64,000 bases of DNA from Dermatophagoides farinae (Eukaryota; Arthropoda; Arachnida; Sarcoptiformes; Pyroglyphidae). Both the position numbers and the translations under genes were made by a program. The stretch lies in contig NC_134683.1 in NCBI RefSeq assembly GCF_024713945.1, positions 2,532,501 to 2,596,500 of the forward strand, written 5' to 3'. Shown here piece by piece: positions 50,501 through 64,000 of the stretch. The notes beneath the pieces are model-generated. The model was not told the origin of the DNA, did no database searches, and saw only the letters and a program-made list of their open reading frames with translations. Position 1 is the first letter of the stretch; the number at the start of each line of letters is the position of its first letter.

Positions 50501-52964
50501 TGCATGGACGAGAAATTCGATCGATGAAACCATGGTTTAAAGGATTTAATGGAACAATTGAACAAATTGACACGCAACGATTTGTGATAAATGGTGAGGC
50601 AGCTATATTGGATAATGGCAAATCATTTGAAATCACTGAACTACCGATTCGTGTTTGGACTCAAACATATAAAGAAACAGTATTAGAACCAATGTTGAAT
50701 GGTACAGAAAAATCACCACCATTCATACAGGATTATAAAGAATATCATACGGATGCGACTGTTAAATTCGTCATTACATTGTCTGAAGAAAATCTACAGA
50801 AAGCATTGAACAGTGGTTTACATAAAACATTCAAAATTCAAACATCAATGTCTACAACAACTATGGTGCTATTTGATCATCTTGGTTGTTTAAAAAAATA
50901 TGAAACACCAGAAGAAATTCTGCAAGAATTCTATCCGGTTCGTCTTGAATATTATGCAAAACGTAAAGCCTATTATGAAGGTATTTTAGAAGCTGAAACG
51001 TTGAAACTTGAAAATCAAGCTAGATTTATTTTGGAAAAAAATGATCGCATTTTAATTATGGAAAATATTAAAAAGAAAGATTTCATTACAACACTTGTCA
51101 AAAGAAATTATGATTCCGATCCAGTAAAAGCATGGAAGAAAAAGAATTCCGATAAAGATGAAGAATCTGATAAAGAATCCGATGATGGTGATGAATATCC
51201 AGATAAACGATATAATTTTGATTATCTTATTGATATGAGTATGCGTAGTATGTTACGTGAAAAAGTGGACGAATTATTAAAACAACGTGATCATAAGAAA
51301 CAAGAATTGGAAAAACTTCGACTTTCAACATTAGAAGATCTTTGGGAAGAAGATTTAAGACAATTTCTTGATGAATTAGATCATGTTGAACAATTTGAAC
51401 GTGAACAGCTTGAATCAGGTAATAAGTTGAAGTTGAAAATGAAACATTCATCAAAAGTATCATCACGTCCGGTCAAAAAACAAGCATTTAATGGTGCCCT
51501 AAATGATTATAAACCATCACCGGATGGTGAACGTATTGTGCCCAAAATTGATTCCGAATTGTTAAGAAAAACAAATCTAATTATGAATAAAAAACAACAA
51601 TCATTATTAGCTAATAATAATAATGTTGAAAAATTATCCAACTCGGATAAACCAGTAAATAGTGTTGAAATGGCTTCAACAAACAACAATGTCATTGCTA
51701 TCGATTCTGATAGTGAAAATGAATACATTCCATTGGCACAACGTATTGGTATATCACCAGAATTGGTTGATAAGAAAAAAGCATTGACAAGTAAACGTAG
51801 GGATGAAAATGATCCGCCAACAATAACGACGACGACAACAACAATAACAACTTTGCCAAAATCAAAAAAATCAAATAATAAAAAAACCAAAGAAAATGGT
51901 GATGCATCAAAGTCGTCAGCTAAATCAACTAAAACAAAATCGAATAAAAAGAAAAGTCGAAATCCATGGTCAGATGATGATCTATCCGAAGATAATGATG
52001 ATGAAATGGAATTAGATCTTGATGATGATGACGATGATGATTTTGAATTAAATGTTCGACATGTACAGCCAAAAACAAAAAAATCAAAATCAGAAATCAC
52101 TACCAAAAACAGTATTGAAACAATGCCCGTAGCCACTCAACCTCCAGTTACTCAACAACAACCACCACCACCACAACGAACATTTGCCGATAGTGATGAA
52201 GATGATGAACTACTTAAACCACCTAAACAACAGGAACAGAAAAAAACAAGTGAAGAATTATTTGATTCGATATTTACATCATCATTTACATCGTCAACAT
52301 CGAATGAACCACCGAAATCTACCAATGGAACGATAAAATCTGCCACAATGGAATCAAATAATAATAAAAATGATGATCGACTTTTCGATGACGATGATGA
52401 TGATGATATTTTTCAAAATGATAAACGAGATGATTTCGTTAATGCAGTAGCAACGGCGGAAACAATCAAAACGACTAAAAAAGTCAAGAAAACGACAAAG
52501 AAACAAAAATTACATAGTGAAGATGATGATGATGATGATGATGATGACAAGGAAGATGATTCAAACAGTTCAGATTTTGTTATATCAGCTGCTTCGAAAA
52601 AAACTAAATCGAAAAAAGCAACAACTGCTGGTGGAAATAAAACAACAGCATCTAAAAAGACGGCAGCCAAAACTAAGAAGAAAAAACGAATTTTAGATTC
52701 TGAATCGGATGATTTTGATGACGATGATGATTTCAAAACATCGAAAAAGGTTTGTTTTTTATTTTTACAAATTCTGTTGATTGTTGAAAACTTATTTTTT
52801 GTTTTATTTATTTATTTTTTTTATAGAAAACCAAAAAGAATAAATTAATAGTAATCGATGAATCATTTAATGATGAAATTCCACCAGAATTTCGTACGAA
52901 AACTGGTCGCATTCGACAACCGGTCAACTATAATTATGATAATTCATCAGATGAAGAATATTGA
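47551..52964 (+). CDS. Top2: DNA topoisomerase II
   Basis: Five exons: 47551-47808, 47878-48035, 48129-49639, 49706-52749 and 52827-52964, 1702 residues. It relaxes and decatenates DNA by passing one duplex through a double-strand break, using ATP. The GHKL ATPase domain shows NAADNKQRD, YNNGKGIPV and GRNGFGAKL. The transducer has the QTKETMTL K-loop. The TOPRIM domain has EGDSAKSL and DQDQDGSH. The breakage-reunion domain has AASPRYIFTM with the catalytic Tyr at about residue 833. The C-terminal 450 residues are Lys-, Asp- and Ser-rich, typical of the variable nuclear-targeting tail, and end in DEEY. Intron 3 (49640-49705) is 66 bases, divisible by three and without a stop; the KYYKG|LGTSTS family motif shows that it is spliced out. 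The tail is somewhat longer than in many animals. Confidence 0.97.
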
Positions 52965-53158
52965 ACCAATTATATTATCGATCCTAATCATCATATTCTC
53001 TCAATTCACGCAGATTCGATACAACTTATTTGATTAATATAAAATTTTAAAATTTTTTATTTATTATGACATACTGTCTAATTTTTCATCGTTTTTTTCT
53101 ATCCTTTTCTTTTCATTTTGTCTACTTTTTTTCCAATAATAATAATTTTGAATCTTTG

Positions 53159-53164
53159 AATAAA
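53159..53164 (+). terminator. Polyadenylation signal AATAAA for topoisomerase II
   Basis: Hexamer about 195 bases after the stop codon and 120 bases before the next coding start. The 320-base gap 52965-53284 holds nothing else recognisable. Confidence 0.6.
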
Positions 53165-53284
53165 ATTCTACTTACATTACATAATAATCGATTGTTTTAT
53201 TCGATAGTGGATTAGAATTTCGAACGTTTTAATGATTTAATGATTATTTTTTTCACAAGTTGTTCTCGTCGATAGTATTCCAAG

Positions 53285-53698
53285 ATGAAAATTATTAATA
53301 CTAATAATAACAATAATTGTGATCAAGAACAAAAAAATTTACAATCAAAACCAATCAATGATTTAATGGTTGAATCAGAATGTCAAGAATTATCGGCAAA
53401 TCATGATCGATTAATAGAATCATTCAATGATCCATTGAAACGTTTAGAATGTTTAGAACAATCTGTTCAGATAGCTTGTAATAATTTGGAAGAAATGTCA
53501 AAATTAGTCGTAATAAAAACACATATCATCCAACAAAAATTGATGAGAATGAAAGTGGCACTTGAAACCATTGATAAATATGATAATAATGGTGATGATA
53601 ACCACAACAATCGATCTAATGACATACGAAAATTATTTAAAACTAAATATCAATTTCAAGTTCAAAAATTTTCATCAAACTCAAACTCACAGCAATGA
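53285..53698 (+). CDS. Small predicted coiled-coil protein, family not recognised
   Basis: A single-exon frame of 137 residues starting at an ATG in the context CCAAGATGA. The first 15 residues include an Asn run. Residues about 45-100 form an amphipathic, Leu/Met-spaced helix (ESFNDPLKRLECLEQ, then NNLEEMSKLVVIK and QQKLMRMKVAL), consistent with a coiled coil. The tail is Asn/Ser-rich. It sits in the compact plus-strand cluster, 321 bases after topoisomerase II and 224 bases before ATG12, with its own AATAAA. The size and helical core recall small subunits of lysosome-positioning or kinetochore complexes, but I could not assign it. Confidence 0.6.
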   Translation: MKIINTNNNNNCDQEQKNLQSKPINDLMVESECQELSANHDRLIESFNDPLKRLECLEQSVQIACNNLEEMSKLVVIKTHIIQQKLMRMKVALETIDKYDNNGDDNHNNRSNDIRKLFKTKYQFQVQKFSSNSNSQQ

Positions 53699-53721
53699 TT
53701 GTCAAAAATCATCAACATCAT

Positions 53722-53727
53722 AATAAA
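53722..53727 (+). terminator. Polyadenylation signal AATAAA
   Basis: Hexamer 24 bases after the stop of the small coiled-coil gene, supporting it as a separate transcript from ATG12. Confidence 0.5.
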
Positions 53728-53921
53728 ATATGAATCATTTTAAAATTTTTCAAATTACCCGGAAATTTTCTCTATAAAAGTTATATCGTTTTTCATTTAT
53801 CAAAAAGATTTTTTGTTTATTGTTTCACTATTTCTTTATATCAATATATCATCGTATATCATCAATCATTATAAAATTAATCCATAGCAAAATTTATTGA
53901 TTATCATCATGGTCAAAAATA

Positions 53922-54343
53922 ATGGAAAATAAAGACAAAGTTGAACAAGTTCCACAAAAAACGTGTCCTGAAGAACCGATCCAACAAGAGCAACCAAAAG
54001 AAAAAAACAATAAAGGTAAAGTATGGGTGTATATTTCATTCTGTAATTAACAAATCATTTCGATCTTCATAACTTTTTTCTAGTTCCTTTATTATTAATA
54101 CCGACTGGCAATACACCGATATTGAAAAAGAAAAATTTTAAAGTTGATTCAAATTTTACCATTGGCCAATTAAAAGTGTTGATCAAAAAATTTTTAAACT
54201 TAGAATCAAACGAAGCCTTATTTGTATATGTGAATCAAATTTTTGCACCATCATTAGAGCAAACAGTACAGAATCTTTTTGATTGTTTTGGCTGTGATGG
54301 AAAATTAATACTCTATTATTCAAAAGCACAAGCCTGGGGTTAA
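53922..54343 (+). CDS. Atg12: Ubiquitin-like autophagy protein ATG12
   Basis: Two exons, 53922-54015 and 54084-54343, 117 residues. ATG12 is conjugated through its C-terminal glycine to ATG5 by ATG7 and ATG10, and the conjugate drives LC3/ATG8 lipidation on the growing autophagosome. A Glu/Gln/Lys-rich N-terminal extension is followed by the ubiquitin fold (about residues 32-117): LLLIPTGNTPILKKK, LKVLIKKFL, LFVYVNQIFAPS and CDGKLILYY. It ends in the diagnostic QAWG with terminal Gly. The usual start is supported by in-frame stops upstream; a competing ATG at 53909 leads to a stop after seven codons. No polyadenylation signal follows; the next coding region starts five bases after the stop. 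Confidence 0.95.
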
Positions 54344-54348
54344 TAATA

Positions 54349-55974
54349 ATGGATAGCCTAAATTGTTTAACACAAGAATTTCAATTCAAATATCAAACAT
54401 CTTCTGATGAATCCGTATTTCAACATTCAATCCGACTTCCATTGGATACGCATGTAACTCCACGTGAATATGGATTCCTTTTAATGAAACAATATAATGT
54501 TCCCGAATACTTTGAAGATGATCTTATGGAAAAATTGCAATCATTCATCGATGAAAATATTGATAAGATTCAATGTAATCACATTGAACATGTGTTACAA
54601 AATCAGCAAAAACTTGCCAGTAAATCACTTCAGTTTATTGAAAAGCTAAAAATCTGTCCAACATTGCCTGATTCGAAATTACAAAATCAGAATCTACAAA
54701 AACCAAAAGACAATATTTCCGAAGAAAAGTTCTATCTGATGTATCATAAGATCATCCATTCAGGTAAATTAACACAACAGCTGATTCAATTAGAAAATCA
54801 TAATTCCGATGTTATCAGATCTTTGATAAATCAAAAAGAGGAATTTCTTCGAGGTTTATCCCAGGAACAAAATAAAAAAATCGAAGATATTCTTCTCAGT
54901 GGCAAATACAGTGAAAAAGAGATAAACATGCTGACAAAGAGAAATATTTCATTAGCTGAAAAAACTCGTAACGAATGGTTAGAAAAAATTCGTAATGTTC
55001 GTTGTGATCAGAAACGAGAATTTTATACCTGGATCAAAAACACATACGAAGATCTTATGAAAGATTCCTGTAAACATGCCAAGTCAAATTCGCTTGATCT
55101 GAAACATGATTCTACATCTAATGTATTGACTGAAGATAAAGAAAATTCATTCTCAGATTTTGTCGATATTTCCGATGAACTTGAAATGCAAGAAAGCTAT
55201 ACAATTAATCTTGGATCACAACTAAAAACTACACACAATTTGCGATTAATCGCAGCCAATATGCTCAAATTTTGTAGCAACGTTTCGACACCTCATCGAA
55301 TTCAGACTGCCATGTCATTATATTCAAATTCATTATCTGCAGTTGTTTTGTTGGCTGATGAATCATTGACAAGTTCTGTAACGACCAAATCCGATTTTGC
55401 TAAAATGATTATGAACACTTCGGAGAATCATTTTCCTGGATTGGATTCTCAATTTGATTTGATCAAAGCCGATTTAAATCGTTTAAAACCAGTAAATGAA
55501 CAGAAACAAAAGAATGGGCAAAATTATCGTCTTAAAACGGGTGATGTTTATATCACTCGTCATTCGAACCTTTCGGAAGCACATGTAGTTTTTCATATTG
55601 TCACCGATGATTCGATACGTCATTCCGAAATAAATTCTCGTCATCCTGTCATTTTAGGTTTACGTAACATTTTGAAAATTGCCTACATTTATGACATTGC
55701 TAACATTTATCTACCATTGTTGCTATTGGATCAAATGTATGAAGATATCACTATTCAATGGTGTTTGAAACGTGCTGAATTAATATTAAAATGTGTAAAA
55801 GGATTCATGATTGAAATGTCATCATTACTATCGATTAGTGATAGTGAAAACAAAACCATTCAATTTGTTGTACCGAAAGGAATATCGCAAGAACTTTTTA
55901 CAGCTTTATCATCAATTTTTCCAACGGTATTTCGTTTATCAAATCCATTGTTTCTGACTAAAAATGATATCTAA
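54349..55974 (+). CDS. C12orf4: C12orf4 (DUF2362) family protein
   Basis: A single-exon frame of 541 residues, close to the roughly 550 of the vertebrate protein. I recognise the family chiefly from the C-terminal third: LGLRNILKIAYIYDI, LPLLLLDQM, WCLKRAELILKCVKGFMIE and a final FRLSNPLFLT. The N-terminal part has IRLPLDTHVTPREYG followed by a helical, coiled-coil-prone middle (about residues 115-230). The vertebrate gene has been linked to mast-cell degranulation and intellectual disability; the biochemical role is unsettled, and I infer a cytosolic helical protein. The start codon lies five bases after the ATG12 stop, with no visible promoter or polyadenylation signal between them. The gene is otherwise intronless and ends 80 bases from the opposing SOD2 coding region. 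Confidence 0.7.
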   Translation: MDSLNCLTQEFQFKYQTSSDESVFQHSIRLPLDTHVTPREYGFLLMKQYNVPEYFEDDLMEKLQSFIDENIDKIQCNHIEHVLQNQQKLASKSLQFIEKLKICPTLPDSKLQNQNLQKPKDNISEEKFYLMYHKIIHSGKLTQQLIQLENHNSDVIRSLINQKEEFLRGLSQEQNKKIEDILLSGKYSEKEINMLTKRNISLAEKTRNEWLEKIRNVRCDQKREFYTWIKNTYEDLMKDSCKHAKSNSLDLKHDSTSNVLTEDKENSFSDFVDISDELEMQESYTINLGSQLKTTHNLRLIAANMLKFCSNVSTPHRIQTAMSLYSNSLSAVVLLADESLTSSVTTKSDFAKMIMNTSENHFPGLDSQFDLIKADLNRLKPVNEQKQKNGQNYRLKTGDVYITRHSNLSEAHVVFHIVTDDSIRHSEINSRHPVILGLRNILKIAYIYDIANIYLPLLLLDQMYEDITIQWCLKRAELILKCVKGFMIEMSSLLSISDSENKTIQFVVPKGISQELFTALSSIFPTVFRLSNPLFLTKNDI

Positions 55975-56021
55975 AATGATTATTTTTTATTATTATTATT
56001 ATTACTGTATCACTGGTGATT

Positions 56022-56041
56022 AATAAAGTTTAAACAATAAA
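56022..56041 (+). terminator. Two polyadenylation signals for the C12orf4-like transcript
   Basis: AATAAA at 56022-56027 and 56036-56041, about 50 bases after the stop. On the minus strand AATAAA occurs at 55991-55986 for SOD2, so the two 3' ends overlap. Confidence 0.6.
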
Positions 56042-56053
56042 AACATAATTCAT

Positions 56054-56749
56054 TCATTTTGGTTTAGCAGCCATAAATCGTTGTTCGATATCATTCCAAT
56101 TGGCTACTTTCCAAATGGCATTAACATAATCTGGTCGAACATTTTTATATTGCAAATAATAGGCATGTTCCCAGACATCAATGCCAAATAATGGAATCAA
56201 ACCGGTTGTCGGTTCTAATGGATCTTGATTGGGACAGGCAACTGCACGAAGTTGTCCACTTTTCGGACAACGACCAAGCCATGCCCATCCGGAACCTTGT
56301 ACACCAATAGCCAATTGACTAACACGAGCTTTCATATTATCGATCGATCCAAAACATGAATTAATCGCTTGTAATAATTCGCCTTTCGGTTCACCACCAT
56401 TTCCAACTGGTGCTAGATTATGCCAGAAAATTGAATGATTGATATGGCCACCACCATTAAATCGTAAGGCTGGTTCCAATTCGATAATTGTTTTGACATC
56501 ATTTTTTGACTTGGCTTCTTCCATTTTTTCTAATGCAACATTCAAATTGTTAACATAAGCTTGATGATGTTTACTGTGATGTAATTGCATAATTTCAGTA
56601 GAAATTACTGGTTCCAAAGCATTGTAATCATATGGAAGATCGGGTAAAGTAGCCTTTGTACATTGTTGTTGTGTCGAAGGTACATTCAATGTTCTAGCCA
56701 AAATTGAAGGACATCGTATCATTGACGAAGTTCTAATTAAAGAAAGCAT
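56054..56749 (-). CDS. Sod2: Mitochondrial manganese superoxide dismutase
   Basis: A single exon of 231 residues. It converts superoxide to hydrogen peroxide and oxygen in the mitochondrial matrix. Residues 1-30 are Arg/Ser/Thr-rich without acidic residues, typical of a cleavable presequence, and the mature part starts near [16 protein letters not shown]. The Mn ligands are visible: His in [12 protein letters not shown], His in [11 protein letters not shown], and Asp and His in [19 protein letters not shown] and [13 protein letters not shown] are also typical; the second contains the pattern that favours Mn. The length matches animal SOD2 (about 222). It is intronless, which is unusual for animal SOD2 but not rare in compact genomes. 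Confidence 0.97.
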   Translation of the reverse strand: MLSLIRTSSMIRCPSILARTLNVPSTQQQCTKATLPDLPYDYNALEPVISTEIMQLHHSKHHQAYVNNLNVALEKMEEAKSKNDVKTIIELEPALRFNGGGHINHSIFWHNLAPVGNGGEPKGELLQAINSCFGSIDNMKARVSQLAIGVQGSGWAWLGRCPKSGQLRAVACPNQDPLEPTTGLIPLFGIDVWEHAYYLQYKNVRPDYVNAIWKVANWNDIEQRFMAAKPK

Positions 56750-57363
56750 TTTGTATTAGTGACAGTCAGTGAAGAATCTATGAAATTAAATGATAGTTAT
56801 TACAGTGTTTTCAAAAATTCAATTTTAATTAAATTTAATCAAAAAAAAAATCATCAAAACAATACCAATCAACAAAAAAAAGTTCGCGAAGGAATGAAAA
56901 AAAAATTATCCAAAAAAAACTCCAATTAAACTTCATAGGTTCAATCGGTGTAAATAGTTGCTATAAAAAAATTGGTCACAATACAGATACGTTTCATGGT
57001 AGAGGTATGAAAATCCATAGAATACCATTTGAAATAGTAGTCGAATTTTGTATACGACTAACAAAAGTGTTGTTTCGTATTTCGGGCTATCATGACCACT
57101 ACGAAAAGAGAGCATGTAATCGGTGCTCATTTTGATTGTAATTCAATTGCCACCATCTTAGCTTTTTCTTTTCTTTCTCTTGCTTTCATTATCACGGACC
57201 ACACCGATTTCAAAAGGATAAAAATTTTGATTTTTTTCATTTTCAATTATCTTGAAACAATTAAAATATTTTCATCCACATCAACATTTTAATCTTTTTT
57301 TCAATCCTTAAAATTTGTTTAATAATTTAGTTTAATTAATCGTTCATCAACTTTTAAATAATA
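56750..57363. other. Bidirectional promoter region of SOD2 and UAP56
   Basis: The two genes are head to head with about 610 bases between start codons. Frames of 65-66 codons exist on both strands here, but they have no family resemblance and overlap each other. I see no TATA box in a convincing position. Confidence 0.5.
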
Positions 57364-62455
<5,092 letters not shown>

Positions 62456-62762
62456 ATCGGAAAATTGGTGGTTTGATTAATTGATTTTGAATTGATTTTT
62501 TTTTGTTTCTTTCACATAACTGGATAATTCATGTCAATGTATTTTTTCGGGGAATAAAATAAAATTTTTTTTTTTTAAAAATGAAAAATGTTTTTTTTCA
62601 AATTTACATCATAAGCCAAATACCATTGATGTGGAAATAGTTAAAATCGATCATCATCGTTGTTTTTGTTGCACGCATTGTCAATTCTGTCGTCATTATT
62701 GTTTTGAGTAAAATGTTTGATTTGATTTTGGCGCCAATAATTTAAGAATTGATAATTTCGTA
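62456..62762. other. Short spacer between HPD and TOP3A
   Basis: It contains the HPD polyadenylation signal AATAAA at 62553-62558. The rest is the presumed TOP3A promoter, with no recognised element. Confidence 0.5.
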
Positions 62763-64000
62763 ATGTTTTCATTGATTAAACATTCATTAGTTGTAGATGT
62801 ATCGGTTTTATCTAAAAAAATATCTAATTGTTGCCGAAATTTCGCTACTGCCAAAAAGATCATCGAAATGGTCAAAGTTTTGAATGTTGCCGAAAAAAAT
62901 GATGTGGCTAAAAATGTTGCTAATATTCTGAGTCGAGGTACGTCAAGACGCCGTGAAGGCTATTCAAAATTCAACAAAATATATGAATTTCAAATGCAAT
63001 TGCCTGCCCTAAGAAATCAACAATGTCAGATGATTATGACATCAGTTTCGGGCCATTTACTCAACTATGACTTTATTGGTGATTATAGTAGATGGAATGG
63101 ATGTGATCCAAGAGTACTATTTTCAGCACCGATCACTACTACTTGTTCAGATCAATGTAAGTTAATCAAACGTACCATTGAACGTGAAGTTCGTGTCTCT
63201 TCATTATTGATTATTTGGACCGATTGTGATCGTGAAGGTGAAAATATTGGTTTTGAAATCGTGAAAATTTGTCAAGCAATAAAGCCCGATATTCGTGTAT
63301 TACGTGCACATTTTTCTGAAATTACTAGTGCTGCCATATATCGAGCCATTAATTCATTGACTGAACCAGATAAAAAAATTTCAGGTATTTGTAAAGGCTA
63401 TTTCATAATAACAATCAATTTATATTTATGAAAATTTCTTTTTTTCAGATGCTGTCGATATTCGACAACAATTGGATCTACGTATTGGTGCTTCTTTTAC
63501 ACGATTTCTGACCCTAGGATTACAACAACTTGTGCCTAATTTAAATAAATGTATTATTAGTTATGGGAGCTGTCAGTTTCCTACTCTAGGATTCGTTGTT
63601 GAACGTTGGAAAGAACGTGAAGAATTTGTACCACAGCCATTTTGGTTTATTGAAGTTAATGTAGAACGTGATAATATTAAATGTACATTCACCTGGGACA
63701 GAAAACGTTTATTTGATCAACGAGCTTGTGCAGCCATAATGACGAAAATAATGGAAAATCCACAAGCAAAAGTGTTAAGGGTGAATAATCGTCGTACATC
63801 TAAATATCGTCCACAACCAATGGATACGGTTACATTTGAACGTTTAGCATCATCAAAATTAAAAATAAACGCCAAACGTGCAATGATGGCTGCCGAACGT
63901 CTTTACAATCTAGGTTTTATTAGTTATCCACGAACGGAGACAAATAAATTTCCACCCGAAATCAAATTGAATGATTTAATTCAAGCACAATGTAATAATA
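62763..64000 (+). CDS. Top3a: DNA topoisomerase III alpha, 5' part (runs off the window)
   Basis: Exon 1 is 62763-63384 and exon 2 starts at 63449 and is still open at the window end; about 390 residues are visible. This type IA enzyme passes single strands and, with BLM and RMI1, dissolves double Holliday junctions; it also acts on mitochondrial DNA. The N-terminal 30 residues are Arg/Lys/Ser-rich and hydrophobic, like a mitochondrial presequence. MVKVLNVAEKNDVAKNVA at residue 36 matches the usual nuclear start and TOPRIM entry. TOPRIM acidic residues appear in WTDCDREGENIGFE. Then come QQLDLRIGASFTRF, GSCQFPTLGF and the catalytic Tyr in LGFISYPRTETNKF. The C-terminal zinc fingers would lie beyond the window. 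Confidence 0.96.

Noticed and set aside
51507-52136. 209-codon open frame antisense to the topoisomerase II tail
   Set aside because: It is the complement of the Lys/Asp-rich tail and has no independent features.
56933-57292. Two overlapping 65-66 codon frames between SOD2 and UAP56
   Set aside because: They lie on opposite strands in the promoter region, have no resemblance to known proteins and no splice partners.

Overview
The window is nuclear DNA of a small-genome arthropod. It is strongly AT-rich, most introns are short (about 60-150 bases, GTAAGT-like donors, T-rich acceptors), trinucleotide repeats are read through as poly-Gln, poly-Asn, poly-Ser or poly-Thr inside proteins, and (CA)n, (CT)n and (CAA)n microsatellites are everywhere between genes. 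This style, with the gene set seen here, fits an acariform (dust, scabies or storage type) mite best. That placement is an inference from style, not from a marker gene.

Layout. 1-15 kb: a PDZ-domain Zasp/PDLIM-like gene (minus), the La RNA-binding protein (plus), a beta-1,4-galactosyltransferase family enzyme (minus, tail to tail with La) and a voltage-gated calcium channel beta subunit (plus). 15-19 kb: a corin-like membrane protein (SEA, Frizzled, two LDLa, SRCR-like, protease-like) whose catalytic triad is gone. 19-31 kb: nearly 12 kb with no coding region that I can support. 31-41.6 kb: an orphan class C receptor of the GPR158/GPR179 type in nine exons with a 4-kb first intron. 44.6-45.7 kb: a galactose-mutarotase-like protein (minus) that appears to lack the catalytic residues.

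47.5-64 kb is a compact housekeeping block: DNA topoisomerase II, a small coiled-coil protein, ATG12, a C12orf4-like protein starting five bases after the ATG12 stop codon, mitochondrial Mn superoxide dismutase (minus), the mRNA-export helicase UAP56/DDX39B, 4-hydroxyphenylpyruvate dioxygenase and the first part of DNA topoisomerase III alpha, which runs off the window. The genes serve separate pathways: RNA metabolism (La, UAP56), DNA topology (TOP2, TOP3A), autophagy (ATG12), oxidative stress (SOD2), tyrosine catabolism (HPD), glycosylation, and excitable-cell or muscle functions (calcium channel beta, Zasp-like, GPR158-like). Apart from the ATG12/C12orf4 pair I see no functional clustering.

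The points most worth a second look are the ATG12-C12orf4 tandem (possible dicistronic mRNA), the acidic 11-residue repeat array inside the second RRM of La, the two apparent pseudoenzymes (corin-like and mutarotase-like), and a possible alternative terminal exon in the long intron of UAP56. Exon boundaries were placed by eye using splice consensus, phase and family resemblance; every joined model listed keeps an open frame and has a total length divisible by three.
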